Shown piece by piece: positions 57,908 to 64,000 of a stretch of DNA of 64,000 nucleotides. Below the pieces are notes generated by a model, which was given only the letters and a program-made list of their open reading frames with translations, searched no databases and was not told the DNA's origin. Position numbers and translations under genes: made by a program. Each line of letters begins with the position of its first letter. Position 1 is the stretch's first letter. The DNA comes from CAVTGO01 sp963734275 (GTDB lineage Bacteria; Actinomycetota; UBA4738; HRBIN12): NCBI GenBank assembly GCA_963734275.1, contig CAVTGO010000017.1, forward strand, positions 62,001 to 126,000. Direction: 5' to 3'.

Positions 57908-58806
57908 GGGCTTCCACCTCCCACCGCATCGAGCGCGATCATCGTGCCGACACCCTCCGGCGTGAACAGCTCGAGGACGAGGGCGTGCTCCACGCGTCCG
58001 TCGAGCAGGTGAACGCGCGAGACGCCGGCCTTCAGCGCGCGGACGGCGCTCTCCAGCTTCGGGATCATCCCGCCGCCCACCGCGGTCTCGTGCGCGAGCA
58101 GGTCGAGCACGTCCTGGACGCCGAGCTCGGACAGCAGCTCGCCGCCGGGTCCGATCACGCCGGGAACGTCGTTCATGTAGACGAGCTTCTCGGCCTCGAG
58201 ACCGATCGCGAGCTCCGCAGCCATCACGTCCGCGTTCACGTTGAACGCGCTGCCGATCTCGTCCGCGGCGATCGACGCGATCACTGGGACGAACCCCTCG
58301 TTCATCAGCGTGCGGAGCACGTCGGCGTGGACCCGGACCACCTCCCCGACGAGGCCGAGGTCGGGTTCGGTCTGGCGACGGACGACGGCGAGGCCGGCGT
58401 CCACACCGGACAGCCCGACCGCCGGCACGTCGCCTGCGACGAGCATGCCGACGACCCGGGTGTTCAGCGAGCCGGCGAGGACCATCGTTGCCACCTCGAG
58501 CGTCGCCTCGTCCGTGACGCGAACGCCGTCGACGAAGCGAGGTTCGAGGCCCAGCCGCTGCGAGACCTCCGTGACCTGCGGTCCGCCGCCGTGAACGATC
58601 ACGGGGTGGATCCCGGCGTGCTGGAGGAGCGAGACGTCCTCGGCGAACGAGCGGGACAGCGGCGCGAGGTTCATCGCGGCGCCGCCGTACTTGATCACGA
58701 CGACCTTGCCCCAGTGCTCCTGCATGAACGGCAGGGCCTCGAGGAGCGTGCGCGCCTTCGCGACCGTGCGCTCCCGGACCTGCGGCGGCAGCTCGGCCGG
58801 CGTCAC
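57904..58806 (-). CDS. argB: Acetylglutamate kinase
   Basis: 300 residues of the amino-acid kinase fold, phosphorylating N-acetylglutamate. Motifs: [20 protein letters not shown] (about 33-52, catalytic Lys), [20 protein letters not shown] (about 68-87), [20 protein letters not shown] (about 188-207) and [20 protein letters not shown] (about 246-265). The N-terminal helix typical of hexameric, arginine-inhibited enzymes is present (about 10-30), so feedback control is likely. GTG 58806 overlaps argJ (GTGA). Confidence 0.96.
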   Translation of the reverse strand: MTPAELPPQVRERTVAKARTLLEALPFMQEHWGKVVVIKYGGAAMNLAPLSRSFAEDVSLLQHAGIHPVIVHGGGPQVTEVSQRLGLEPRFVDGVRVTDEATLEVATMVLAGSLNTRVVGMLVAGDVPAVGLSGVDAGLAVVRRQTEPDLGLVGEVVRVHADVLRTLMNEGFVPVIASIAADEIGSAFNVNADVMAAELAIGLEAEKLVYMNDVPGVIGPGGELLSELGVQDVLDLLAHETAVGGGMIPKLESAVRALKAGVSRVHLLDGRVEHALVLELFTPEGVGTMIALDAVGGGSP

Positions 58807-59996
58807 GTCGTGTACTCCGCGTTGATCTTCACGTAGTCGTAGGACAGGTCCACACCCAGCGCTCGGCTGCTCCCGGGGCCGTCGCCGATCGAGATCTCGA
58901 TCACGACGTCGCGCTGGGCGACCACGTCGCGCGCGCGCTCGACCCCGCCGGCCAGGTACCCGGCCGGGATGGCGCCCCCTTCGATGACGGGCACGTCGCC
59001 GAGGTAGGCGTTCACGCGCTCCGGCGGGAACGGCACGCCCGAGGAGCCCACGGCCTGCAGGATCCGCCCGGGATTCGGATCGCCGCCGAACACGGCCGTC
59101 TTGACCAGCAATGAGTCCGCGACCGCCTTCGCGACGATCCGCGCGTGGGTCTCGGTCTCGGCGCCGCCCACCTCGACGAGGACGGCGTGGCTCGCGCCCT
59201 CGGCGTCCCCGGCGAGCTGGAGCAGGAGCGAGGTGGTCACGTCGTTCAGCGCGTCCTCCACCTGCTCCCACGCGACGGTACCGGGCAGGACGGGCTCGCC
59301 ACCGGCGGCGCCGCTCGCGAGCAGCAGCACGGTGTCGTTGGTGCTCGTGCACCCGTCGACGGTGAGCGATTCGAACGCCGGCTCGAGGATCGACGTCGCG
59401 AGCCCGCCGATCTCCGACGACGGGACCGGCGCGTCTGTGGTGACGAACACCAGCATCGTGGCCAGCTGGAGGTTCGGCGCGATCATCCCGACGCCCTTCG
59501 CGCACCCCCCGACGCGGTACGGGCTGCGCTCCGCGGTCGCCTGCTTCCTCACCGTGTCGGTCGTCATGATCGACTCGGCGAACGCGTCGCCGCCCTCGGC
59601 CGAGAGCGCCTCCGCCAGCGCGGGCAGCGCCGCGACGTACTCGGCCGTGTGCAGCGGCTCACCGATCACGCCGGTGGAGCACGGGAGCACCAGGTCCGGC
59701 TCGAGCCCGAGCGCCTCGGAGACCGCGGCGGAGGTGGACACGGCGTCCTCGACGCCGCGCGTGCCCGTGCCGGCGTTGGCCTGGCCGCTGTTGACGGCGA
59801 CCGCCTGCGCGAGCCCGCCCGCGACGCGCCGCCGCGCGAGCTGCACGGGCGCGGCGGCGAACGCGTTCGTCGTGAACAGTCCGGCGGCGGCGACCGGCCC
59901 GTCGGCGACCAGCAGGCCGAGGTCCGCGCGTCCCGACGGCTTCATCCCCGCCGTGACGCCGGCCGCGCGGAAGCCCCGCGCGAACGTGACGCTCAC
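58803..59996 (-). CDS. argJ: Bifunctional ornithine acetyltransferase/N-acetylglutamate synthase
   Basis: 397 residues, recycling the acetyl group from N-acetylornithine to glutamate. The precursor cleaves itself at Ala-Thr in [16 protein letters not shown] (about 180), the conserved ATML site. Other marks are [12 protein letters not shown] (about 170-181), [20 protein letters not shown] (about 214-233) and [17 protein letters not shown] (about 309-325). Whether it is bifunctional or only a transferase is not clear from sequence. GTG 59996 overlaps the argC stop (GTGA). Confidence 0.96.
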   Translation of the reverse strand: MSVTFARGFRAAGVTAGMKPSGRADLGLLVADGPVAAAGLFTTNAFAAAPVQLARRRVAGGLAQAVAVNSGQANAGTGTRGVEDAVSTSAAVSEALGLEPDLVLPCSTGVIGEPLHTAEYVAALPALAEALSAEGGDAFAESIMTTDTVRKQATAERSPYRVGGCAKGVGMIAPNLQLATMLVFVTTDAPVPSSEIGGLATSILEPAFESLTVDGCTSTNDTVLLLASGAAGGEPVLPGTVAWEQVEDALNDVTTSLLLQLAGDAEGASHAVLVEVGGAETETHARIVAKAVADSLLVKTAVFGGDPNPGRILQAVGSSGVPFPPERVNAYLGDVPVIEGGAIPAGYLAGGVERARDVVAQRDVVIEISIGDGPGSSRALGVDLSYDYVKINAEYTT

Positions 59997-61033
59997 GGGT
60001 ACACACCGACGGACGGCAGCGCCGTCGTCTCGTCCACACCGATCAACAGGTTCAGGTTCTGGATCGCCTGGCCCGCGGCACCCTTCACGAGGTTGTCGAG
60101 CGCGCCCACGACGATCGCGGTGCCGGTCCGCTCGTCGACGACCGCCTGCAGCTCGACGACGTTGGAACCGCGGACACGCTTCGTATCGGCCATCTCGCCC
60201 GCCGGCAACACGCGCAAGAACGCCTCGCCCGCGTAGGCGTCGGTGAGCGCACGCGTCAGCGCGTAGGTCGTCGCGCCGGGCGCCGCCCGGGCGTACGAGG
60301 TCGTCAGGACCCCGCGCACCGCGGGCACGAGGTGCGGCACGAACGAAACGCGCACGTCCGCGGCGTCGCGTTGGAGGGATCGCTCCATCTCGGGCGTGTG
60401 CTGGTGGCGGGGGAACCGGTACGGGCGGACGCTCTCCTCGGTGGCCAGGTGGCTGGTCGCGTCCGAACCCGAACGACCGGCGCCGGAGAGCCCGGTCTTG
60501 CCGTCGACGAGGACCGGCCCGGGCTCGAGCAGGCCCGCCGCGTACAGCGGCGCGAGCCCGAGGATCACCGGCGTCGGGAAGCACCCGGGGTTCGCGACGA
60601 GCTGCGCCCCGGCGATCTGCGAACGGAAGCGCTCGGGCAGGCCGTACACCGCCTTGTCGAGCCACGCCGGGGCCGGGTGCTCGAACCCGTACCAGTCCGG
60701 GTAGTCGGCCGCGGGAAGGCGGAAGTCACCGGCGAGGTCCACGACGCGCGCGCCTGCGTCGAGGAGCGGCGGCGCCAGGCGCGAGCTCTCGCCGTGCGGG
60801 AGCGCGAGGAACGCGACGTCGATGGCCGGGACGTCCTCGAGCGCGTCGATCGTTCGGCCGCCGAGCGCGGAACCGGCCAGGTGCGGGTGGACCTCGGCGA
60901 GCGCCTTCCCCGCGGACGAGCCGCCCCCGAGGAACGCCAGCTCGACGGCCGGATGCCCGAGCAGCAGCCGTACGAGCTCTCCGCCGGTCGTGCCCGAGGC
61001 CCCCAGCACGGCGACCCGTGCCGCTTCCACCAT
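59993..61033 (-). CDS. argC: N-acetyl-gamma-glutamyl-phosphate reductase
   Basis: 346 residues, NADPH-dependent. Rossmann start RVAVLGASGTTGGELVRLLL (about 6-25), catalytic Cys in QLVANPGCFPTPVILGLAPL (about 145-164), and DGKTGLSGAGRS (about 177-188). The standard family C-terminus [20 protein letters not shown] is present. It is the first gene of argC-J-B-R-G-H. Its ATG at 61033 lies one or two bases after the predicted transcription start, so the operon mRNA is almost leaderless. Confidence 0.96.
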   Translation of the reverse strand: MVEAARVAVLGASGTTGGELVRLLLGHPAVELAFLGGGSSAGKALAEVHPHLAGSALGGRTIDALEDVPAIDVAFLALPHGESSRLAPPLLDAGARVVDLAGDFRLPAADYPDWYGFEHPAPAWLDKAVYGLPERFRSQIAGAQLVANPGCFPTPVILGLAPLYAAGLLEPGPVLVDGKTGLSGAGRSGSDATSHLATEESVRPYRFPRHQHTPEMERSLQRDAADVRVSFVPHLVPAVRGVLTTSYARAAPGATTYALTRALTDAYAGEAFLRVLPAGEMADTKRVRGSNVVELQAVVDERTGTAIVVGALDNLVKGAAGQAIQNLNLLIGVDETTALPSVGVYP

Positions 61034-61040
61034 CTACATA

Positions 61041-61069
61041 GTTATGCAGAGGATGCATAGAACTGTCAA
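61041..61069 (-). promoter_or_regulatory. Promoter and ARG-box operator of the arginine operon
   Basis: On the minus strand TTGACA (61069-61064) and CATAAC (61046-61041) are 17 bases apart. A perfect inverted repeat TATGCA-N5-TGCATA (61043-61059) sits in the spacer and overlaps the -10. Its flanks extend the symmetry (AGTT on both outer sides). Bound ArgR would block RNA polymerase. Transcription should begin at about 61034, next to the argC ATG. Confidence 0.8.
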
Positions 61070-61443
61070 GCCGACCCGGTGCCTCCTCCGTCGGGGGGAT
61101 CCGCCGGCTCGTCCTCGGACGCGTCGAAGCGCAGCGACGCGAGCAACGTCTGGGCTCGCTCGATCGCACCGGCGAGCCACGCGGCGTCCTGCGGCCCGCG
61201 GTCGTCCTCGCGGGGAAAGAGGAACTGGTTCAGCGTCTCGTCCGAGCCGAACTGCAGACCCTTCGTCAGCAGATACTCGCCGACGGCGAACTCCCACGTG
61301 AACAGCGCGGTGCCGTCCTCGAACGCCTGGATCGAGTACGTCAGGTAGCGGTTCGGGTGAGCCTCGAACGCGCGGACGCCACGGGGCACGCGGCCGACCG
61401 ACGGCCCGAAGCCGAAGCGCGCGAGGGCCTCCGCGAAGTCCAC
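61066..61443 (-). CDS. Hypothetical protein
   Basis: 125 residues, no signal or membrane segment. The first 85 residues look like a compact alpha/beta domain (RAFEAHPNRYLTYSIQAFED, TALFTWEFAVGEYLLTKGLQ, SDETLNQFLFPRED). The C-terminus is acidic and Pro/Gly-rich. I recognise no family. The start is GTG at 61443, with TAAGGT four bases upstream, a shorter spacing than at the other leaderless genes. Its end overlaps the -35 of the argC promoter. The rmuC gene lies 24 bases upstream on the same strand, so it may be the distal gene of that transcript. Confidence 0.6.
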   Translation of the reverse strand: MDFAEALARFGFGPSVGRVPRGVRAFEAHPNRYLTYSIQAFEDGTALFTWEFAVGEYLLTKGLQFGSDETLNQFLFPREDDRGPQDAAWLAGAIERAQTLLASLRFDASEDEPADPPDGGGTGSA

Positions 61444-61467
61444 ACACTCACCTTACGGCGCCTCCGA

Positions 61468-62460
61468 TCAAGGGACGGCGCGCAGCAACGGGTCGGCGCC
61501 GTCGGGGCCCGCGTCGAGCTCGCCCGAGCGCCCGCGCGCGACCGAGCCTCGCGCCTTGCCGAGGCTGGACCGCAGCTCGTCGGCGCCGTTGGCGATCATC
61601 CGCGCCGCCTTCACGACCTTGTTCTCCAGCACGCCCTCCATCGCGTCCAGGAGCGACGCGACCTCGGCCAGACATGCCTGCGCGTCGCCGGCCTCGCCGA
61701 AGCGGTGCGCGAGGCTGTACAGGAACAGGAGCACCGGCAGTGCCGTGGAGTAGGGCACGATGACCACGCCGCGCGCGAACGCGTCCGCGTGCGCGCGGCG
61801 CAGCACCGCGTACGCGGCGTCGGGGATCGCCGCGACCGCGACCGGCGCGGTCATAGACGGGTCGAGGTACTGGGCGACCTCGCGCGCGCGGAGCGCGACC
61901 TGCCGCTCGACCTCGCGAGCGAGCGACTCGCGCTCCGCGGGATCCGAGGACGCCTCGAGCGCCTCGAGCTCGGCGAGCGCCGACCACTTGGAGTCGACGG
62001 GGAGCCGACGGCCGTCGGGGAGCATCAGGCCGAACTCGACCACGCGCCCGTTCACCCGGAAGTCGGTGACGAGCATCCCGGGCGGGAGCTCGGCGAGGTG
62101 CTCGCGGAGCACGTTCTCGCCGGCGCGCCCCTTCGACGCGCCGCCGGCAAGCACCGTGGACAGCCGGCGGACGACCTCCCACGACTCGCGATCGCGCTCG
62201 CGCCGCTCCTCCTCGTGGAGCTGCAGGCTCTCGAGCGCCCGCCGCGCGGCGCCGAGCTCGGCGCGGACCTGCTCCGCCGTACCGTCGCGGGAGGCGGACG
62301 CATCTGCCAGGCGCCGTAGCTCCGCCGACTGCACTTCGAGGCGGGCCTCCAGGCGCGTAGACGAGCCGCCGGGTCGCTGGCGCCGCCCCGCGACCACGGC
62401 GACCGCCCCCAGCGCCATGCCAGTTGCAAGCCCGACGGCCACCCAACCGATCCCGTCCAC
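61468..62460 (-). CDS. rmuC: DNA recombination protein RmuC
   Basis: 330 residues. An N-terminal membrane helix (IGWVAVGLATGMALGAVAVV, about 4-23) is followed by a coiled coil (about 35-95, for example RLEARLEVQSAELRRLADAS) and the RmuC domain with GRAGENVLREHLAELPPGML (about 111-130), RLPVDSKWSALAELEAL (about 152-168) with a PD-(D/E)XK-like Asp-Ser-Lys, and the FARGVVIVPYSTALPVLLFL region. RmuC limits inversions and is thought to be nuclease-like. GTG 62460 has GAGAGGAG upstream. Confidence 0.92.
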   Translation of the reverse strand: MDGIGWVAVGLATGMALGAVAVVAGRRQRPGGSSTRLEARLEVQSAELRRLADASASRDGTAEQVRAELGAARRALESLQLHEEERRERDRESWEVVRRLSTVLAGGASKGRAGENVLREHLAELPPGMLVTDFRVNGRVVEFGLMLPDGRRLPVDSKWSALAELEALEASSDPAERESLAREVERQVALRAREVAQYLDPSMTAPVAVAAIPDAAYAVLRRAHADAFARGVVIVPYSTALPVLLFLYSLAHRFGEAGDAQACLAEVASLLDAMEGVLENKVVKAARMIANGADELRSSLGKARGSVARGRSGELDAGPDGADPLLRAVP

Positions 62461-62607
62461 GTGGAGCTCCTCTCGTCGGTGTCCCCGGACACGCTCGATC
62501 CGAGCCTAGGGACCGGGTCTGACATCGGCCGCGCCGGAGGCTCGACCGGAACAGGAGATCGCGCGCGCCGGGCTGGCGTTCGAGCGGTGCTATCGGACAA
62601 CCACGCC

Positions 62608-63819
62608 TCAGGGGCGGAAGCCACCTAACACGAACTCCCAGCTCCGCCAGTTGATGGAAGCAAGGGCTTCCGCGTCCAGGCTCGTGGCGCTCCAGTCCGC
62701 CCGCGCCAGCCGCAACGTGACGCGGTGCGGGGCGCCGCCATCGCTCACGAGGCACCCGTAGTCCTGGAGCATCGTCGCGACGACCAGCCCCTCGGGCGAT
62801 AGCCGCTCGCTCGACAGGTCCACCGACGGCCGGATCCGCAGGACGATGCCCTCGGGGATGCCGCGCCGGTGCTCCCCGTCGGATCCGACCATCGGCCAAA
62901 CGGGGTCGAGGCCGACGAGCGTCGGCGGCACGAAGCACTGTGCCCGCCGCTCGACGGGCGCGAGCAGAACCTCCTCGAGCCGGAGCGCCTTCAGCACGGT
63001 CGTCGCGCCGCGGTGGCCGTCGTTGCCCTCGGTGCCGCCAGCCGACGCGGCGATGCCTTCCGAGGAGAGCAGGTAACGATCCAGGCCGGCCGCGCGCCAC
63101 CGGTCGGTCGCGAACACCGCGCCGGTGAGCCCGACGCCCTGGTCGGTCGAGCGGTCGATCACCGTCATCTTCGGGCTATCCGCCCTCGAGGCGATCGCCC
63201 ACCTCGGGATGTGAACCGAAACGATCGGGCCGTGCTCGGGACGGATCCGGTAGAGCGGATCATGCCTCGTGGAGAAGTACACCGGTTGCGCCTGCTCGGG
63301 CGAGCTCCCCGGGAGCCCCGTCAGGCGCAGCGGAACCCCGCGGGTCACGGTGCGGAGTCGGCGGATCCAGCGGTCGGAGCTCGGATCCCTCGGCGCGTCC
63401 GCGGGGAACGGCGTGTTCCACCACGAGTCGTCCGTGAACGCTCGGTAGGCGCGGGCGGGCTCGGGGATCTCGAACATCGTCGTGTGGATCCCCGTCCGGC
63501 CGTCATTGTCGGTCGCGACGACCGAGAGCTCGTGGCGGCCGAACGCGAGCTCGGGCAGCACGAAGCGCCAGCCGACGGCGCCGCCCGGACACTGACAGGT
63601 CGCCTTCGCGAAGGCCCCGCCGTCGATCGATACTCGAACCCGCGTGATGCGTCCGTCGTCGGCCGCCCGCCCGCGGGCGACGAACCCCTGCGCGACCACG
63701 CGCCCGCGGTCGGGCTGCGCGATGCGGACACGCGGCCTCGAACCCCGCGCCTCGGCGGGCAGCGAGACGCCGACCACGACGATCGCGAGCAGGGCCCAGA
63801 CGCCGCGCCTGCTCACCAT
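62608..63819 (-). CDS. Secreted protein with N-terminal Ig-like domain, unknown function
   Basis: 403 residues. Signal peptide VWALLAIVVVGVSLPAEA ends near residue 24. Residues about 28-120 form an Ig-like fold (RVRIAQPDRGRVVAQGFVAR; ITRVRVSIDGGAFAKATCQC). The larger part begins with AYRAFTDDSWWNTPFPADAP (about 128-147), a segment I have the impression of seeing in exported actinobacterial proteins, and includes VYFSTRHDPLYRIRPEHGPI. No catalytic motif can be named. ATG 63819 overlaps the stop of the upstream gene by 7 bases, so the two are coupled. Confidence 0.72.
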   Translation of the reverse strand: MVSRRGVWALLAIVVVGVSLPAEARGSRPRVRIAQPDRGRVVAQGFVARGRAADDGRITRVRVSIDGGAFAKATCQCPGGAVGWRFVLPELAFGRHELSVVATDNDGRTGIHTTMFEIPEPARAYRAFTDDSWWNTPFPADAPRDPSSDRWIRRLRTVTRGVPLRLTGLPGSSPEQAQPVYFSTRHDPLYRIRPEHGPIVSVHIPRWAIASRADSPKMTVIDRSTDQGVGLTGAVFATDRWRAAGLDRYLLSSEGIAASAGGTEGNDGHRGATTVLKALRLEEVLLAPVERRAQCFVPPTLVGLDPVWPMVGSDGEHRRGIPEGIVLRIRPSVDLSSERLSPEGLVVATMLQDYGCLVSDGGAPHRVTLRLARADWSATSLDAEALASINWRSWEFVLGGFRP

Positions 63820-64000
63820 GGCGGGTCGAGCAGGCGACGTCGTGCGAGCGTCAGCTCGCGCTCGAAGCGGTGACGATCATGGAAGCTCATCGTCGGATGC
63901 GTCCGGTTCCACGTCTCGAACAGCCCGTCCATCTCCGCCTCGCGGTGCTCCGCCCAGAAGGCGGCGAGCGACAACGACCGCGCATCCGGCGTCCATGGCC
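63813..64000 (-). CDS. C-terminal part of a hypothetical protein (partial)
   Basis: The minus-strand frame is open from the window edge to TGA at 63815-63813, about 62 residues. It ends FHDRHRFERELTLARRRLLD then PPW. It is charged and helical, with FWAEHREAEMDGLFETWNRT earlier. The start lies beyond 64000, so no family can be judged. The overlap with the ATG of the secreted protein gene supports a real coding end. Confidence 0.55.
   Translation of the reverse strand, partial: PWTPDARSLSLAAFWAEHREAEMDGLFETWNRTHPTMSFHDRHRFERELTLARRRLLDPPW

Noticed and set aside
56096..58012. Plus-strand frame of about 638 codons opposite argG/argR/argH
   Set aside because: Antisense to three well-identified, overlapping genes.

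Overview
This is a GC-rich bacterial chromosome segment with GTG-rich starts, many 4-base ATGA/GTGA gene overlaps and many start codons placed six bases behind a TAnnnT -10 box, as expected of leaderless mRNAs. Gene content points to an Actinomycetota lineage, probably a deep-branching or uncultured one. The markers are a SigR/RsrA-type redox sigma/anti-sigma pair, the UPF0182, YlbL-type PDZ protease and DUF2342 metalloprotease set, DUF5319, Ku plus three-domain LigD, two PIG-L deacetylases, and argCJB-RGH. No rRNA, CRISPR array or intact insertion sequence is visible. One tRNA gene (initiator Met) is present.

Layout. 1-7.4 kb: tail of a sarcosine-oxidase-like gene, transketolase, a VIT1-like transporter, 6-phosphogluconolactonase, a MarR regulator, an ABC exporter and MgtC. 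7.4-12 kb: a leftward run with UdgB, GDPD, Nth, an S51 peptidase, a PIG-L deacetylase and a PAS protein. 12-18 kb: rsrA-sigR divergent from ftsH, a CysS-tail/GT2 fusion, a hydrolase, a cNMP-binding protein and tRNA-fMet. 18-28 kb: envelope genes (cupredoxin, DUF2330, UPF0182, YlbL, DUF1028, MreB) with moaE and DUF2342. 28-37.5 kb: aroF behind an aromatic-residue leader peptide and attenuator, then nucleobase salvage and uptake (upp, BMP lipoprotein, two-domain ABC ATPase, two permeases, an NCS1 permease and a cysteine hydrolase).

37.5-44 kb is accessory: thioesterase, SCP2, phosphatase, small zinc proteins and DUF72. The 3' end of the DUF72 gene appears a second time, decayed, about 1.8 kb downstream. 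Between the copies lie a hydrolase-cyclase fusion and three GGCAAC-type repeats that read like decayed recombinase tails, so this looks like a remnant integrative element. 44-54 kb: glnB-glnD, Ku, a tandem GNAT, LigD, DUF5319 and a PIG-L protein. 54-61 kb: the arginine operon argC-J-B-R-G-H, lacking argD and argF, driven by a promoter with an ARG-box-like palindrome between -35 and -10. 61-64 kb: rmuC and secreted or unknown proteins.

The most interesting items are the aroF attenuator with its 17-residue leader, the DUF72-associated remnant island with its catalytically altered hydrolase-cyclase, a 17-bp tandem duplication that builds a cascade of overlapping mini-ORFs in front of an S51 peptidase, a hairpin covering the ftsH ribosome-binding site, and three small genes (17, 48 and 54 residues).
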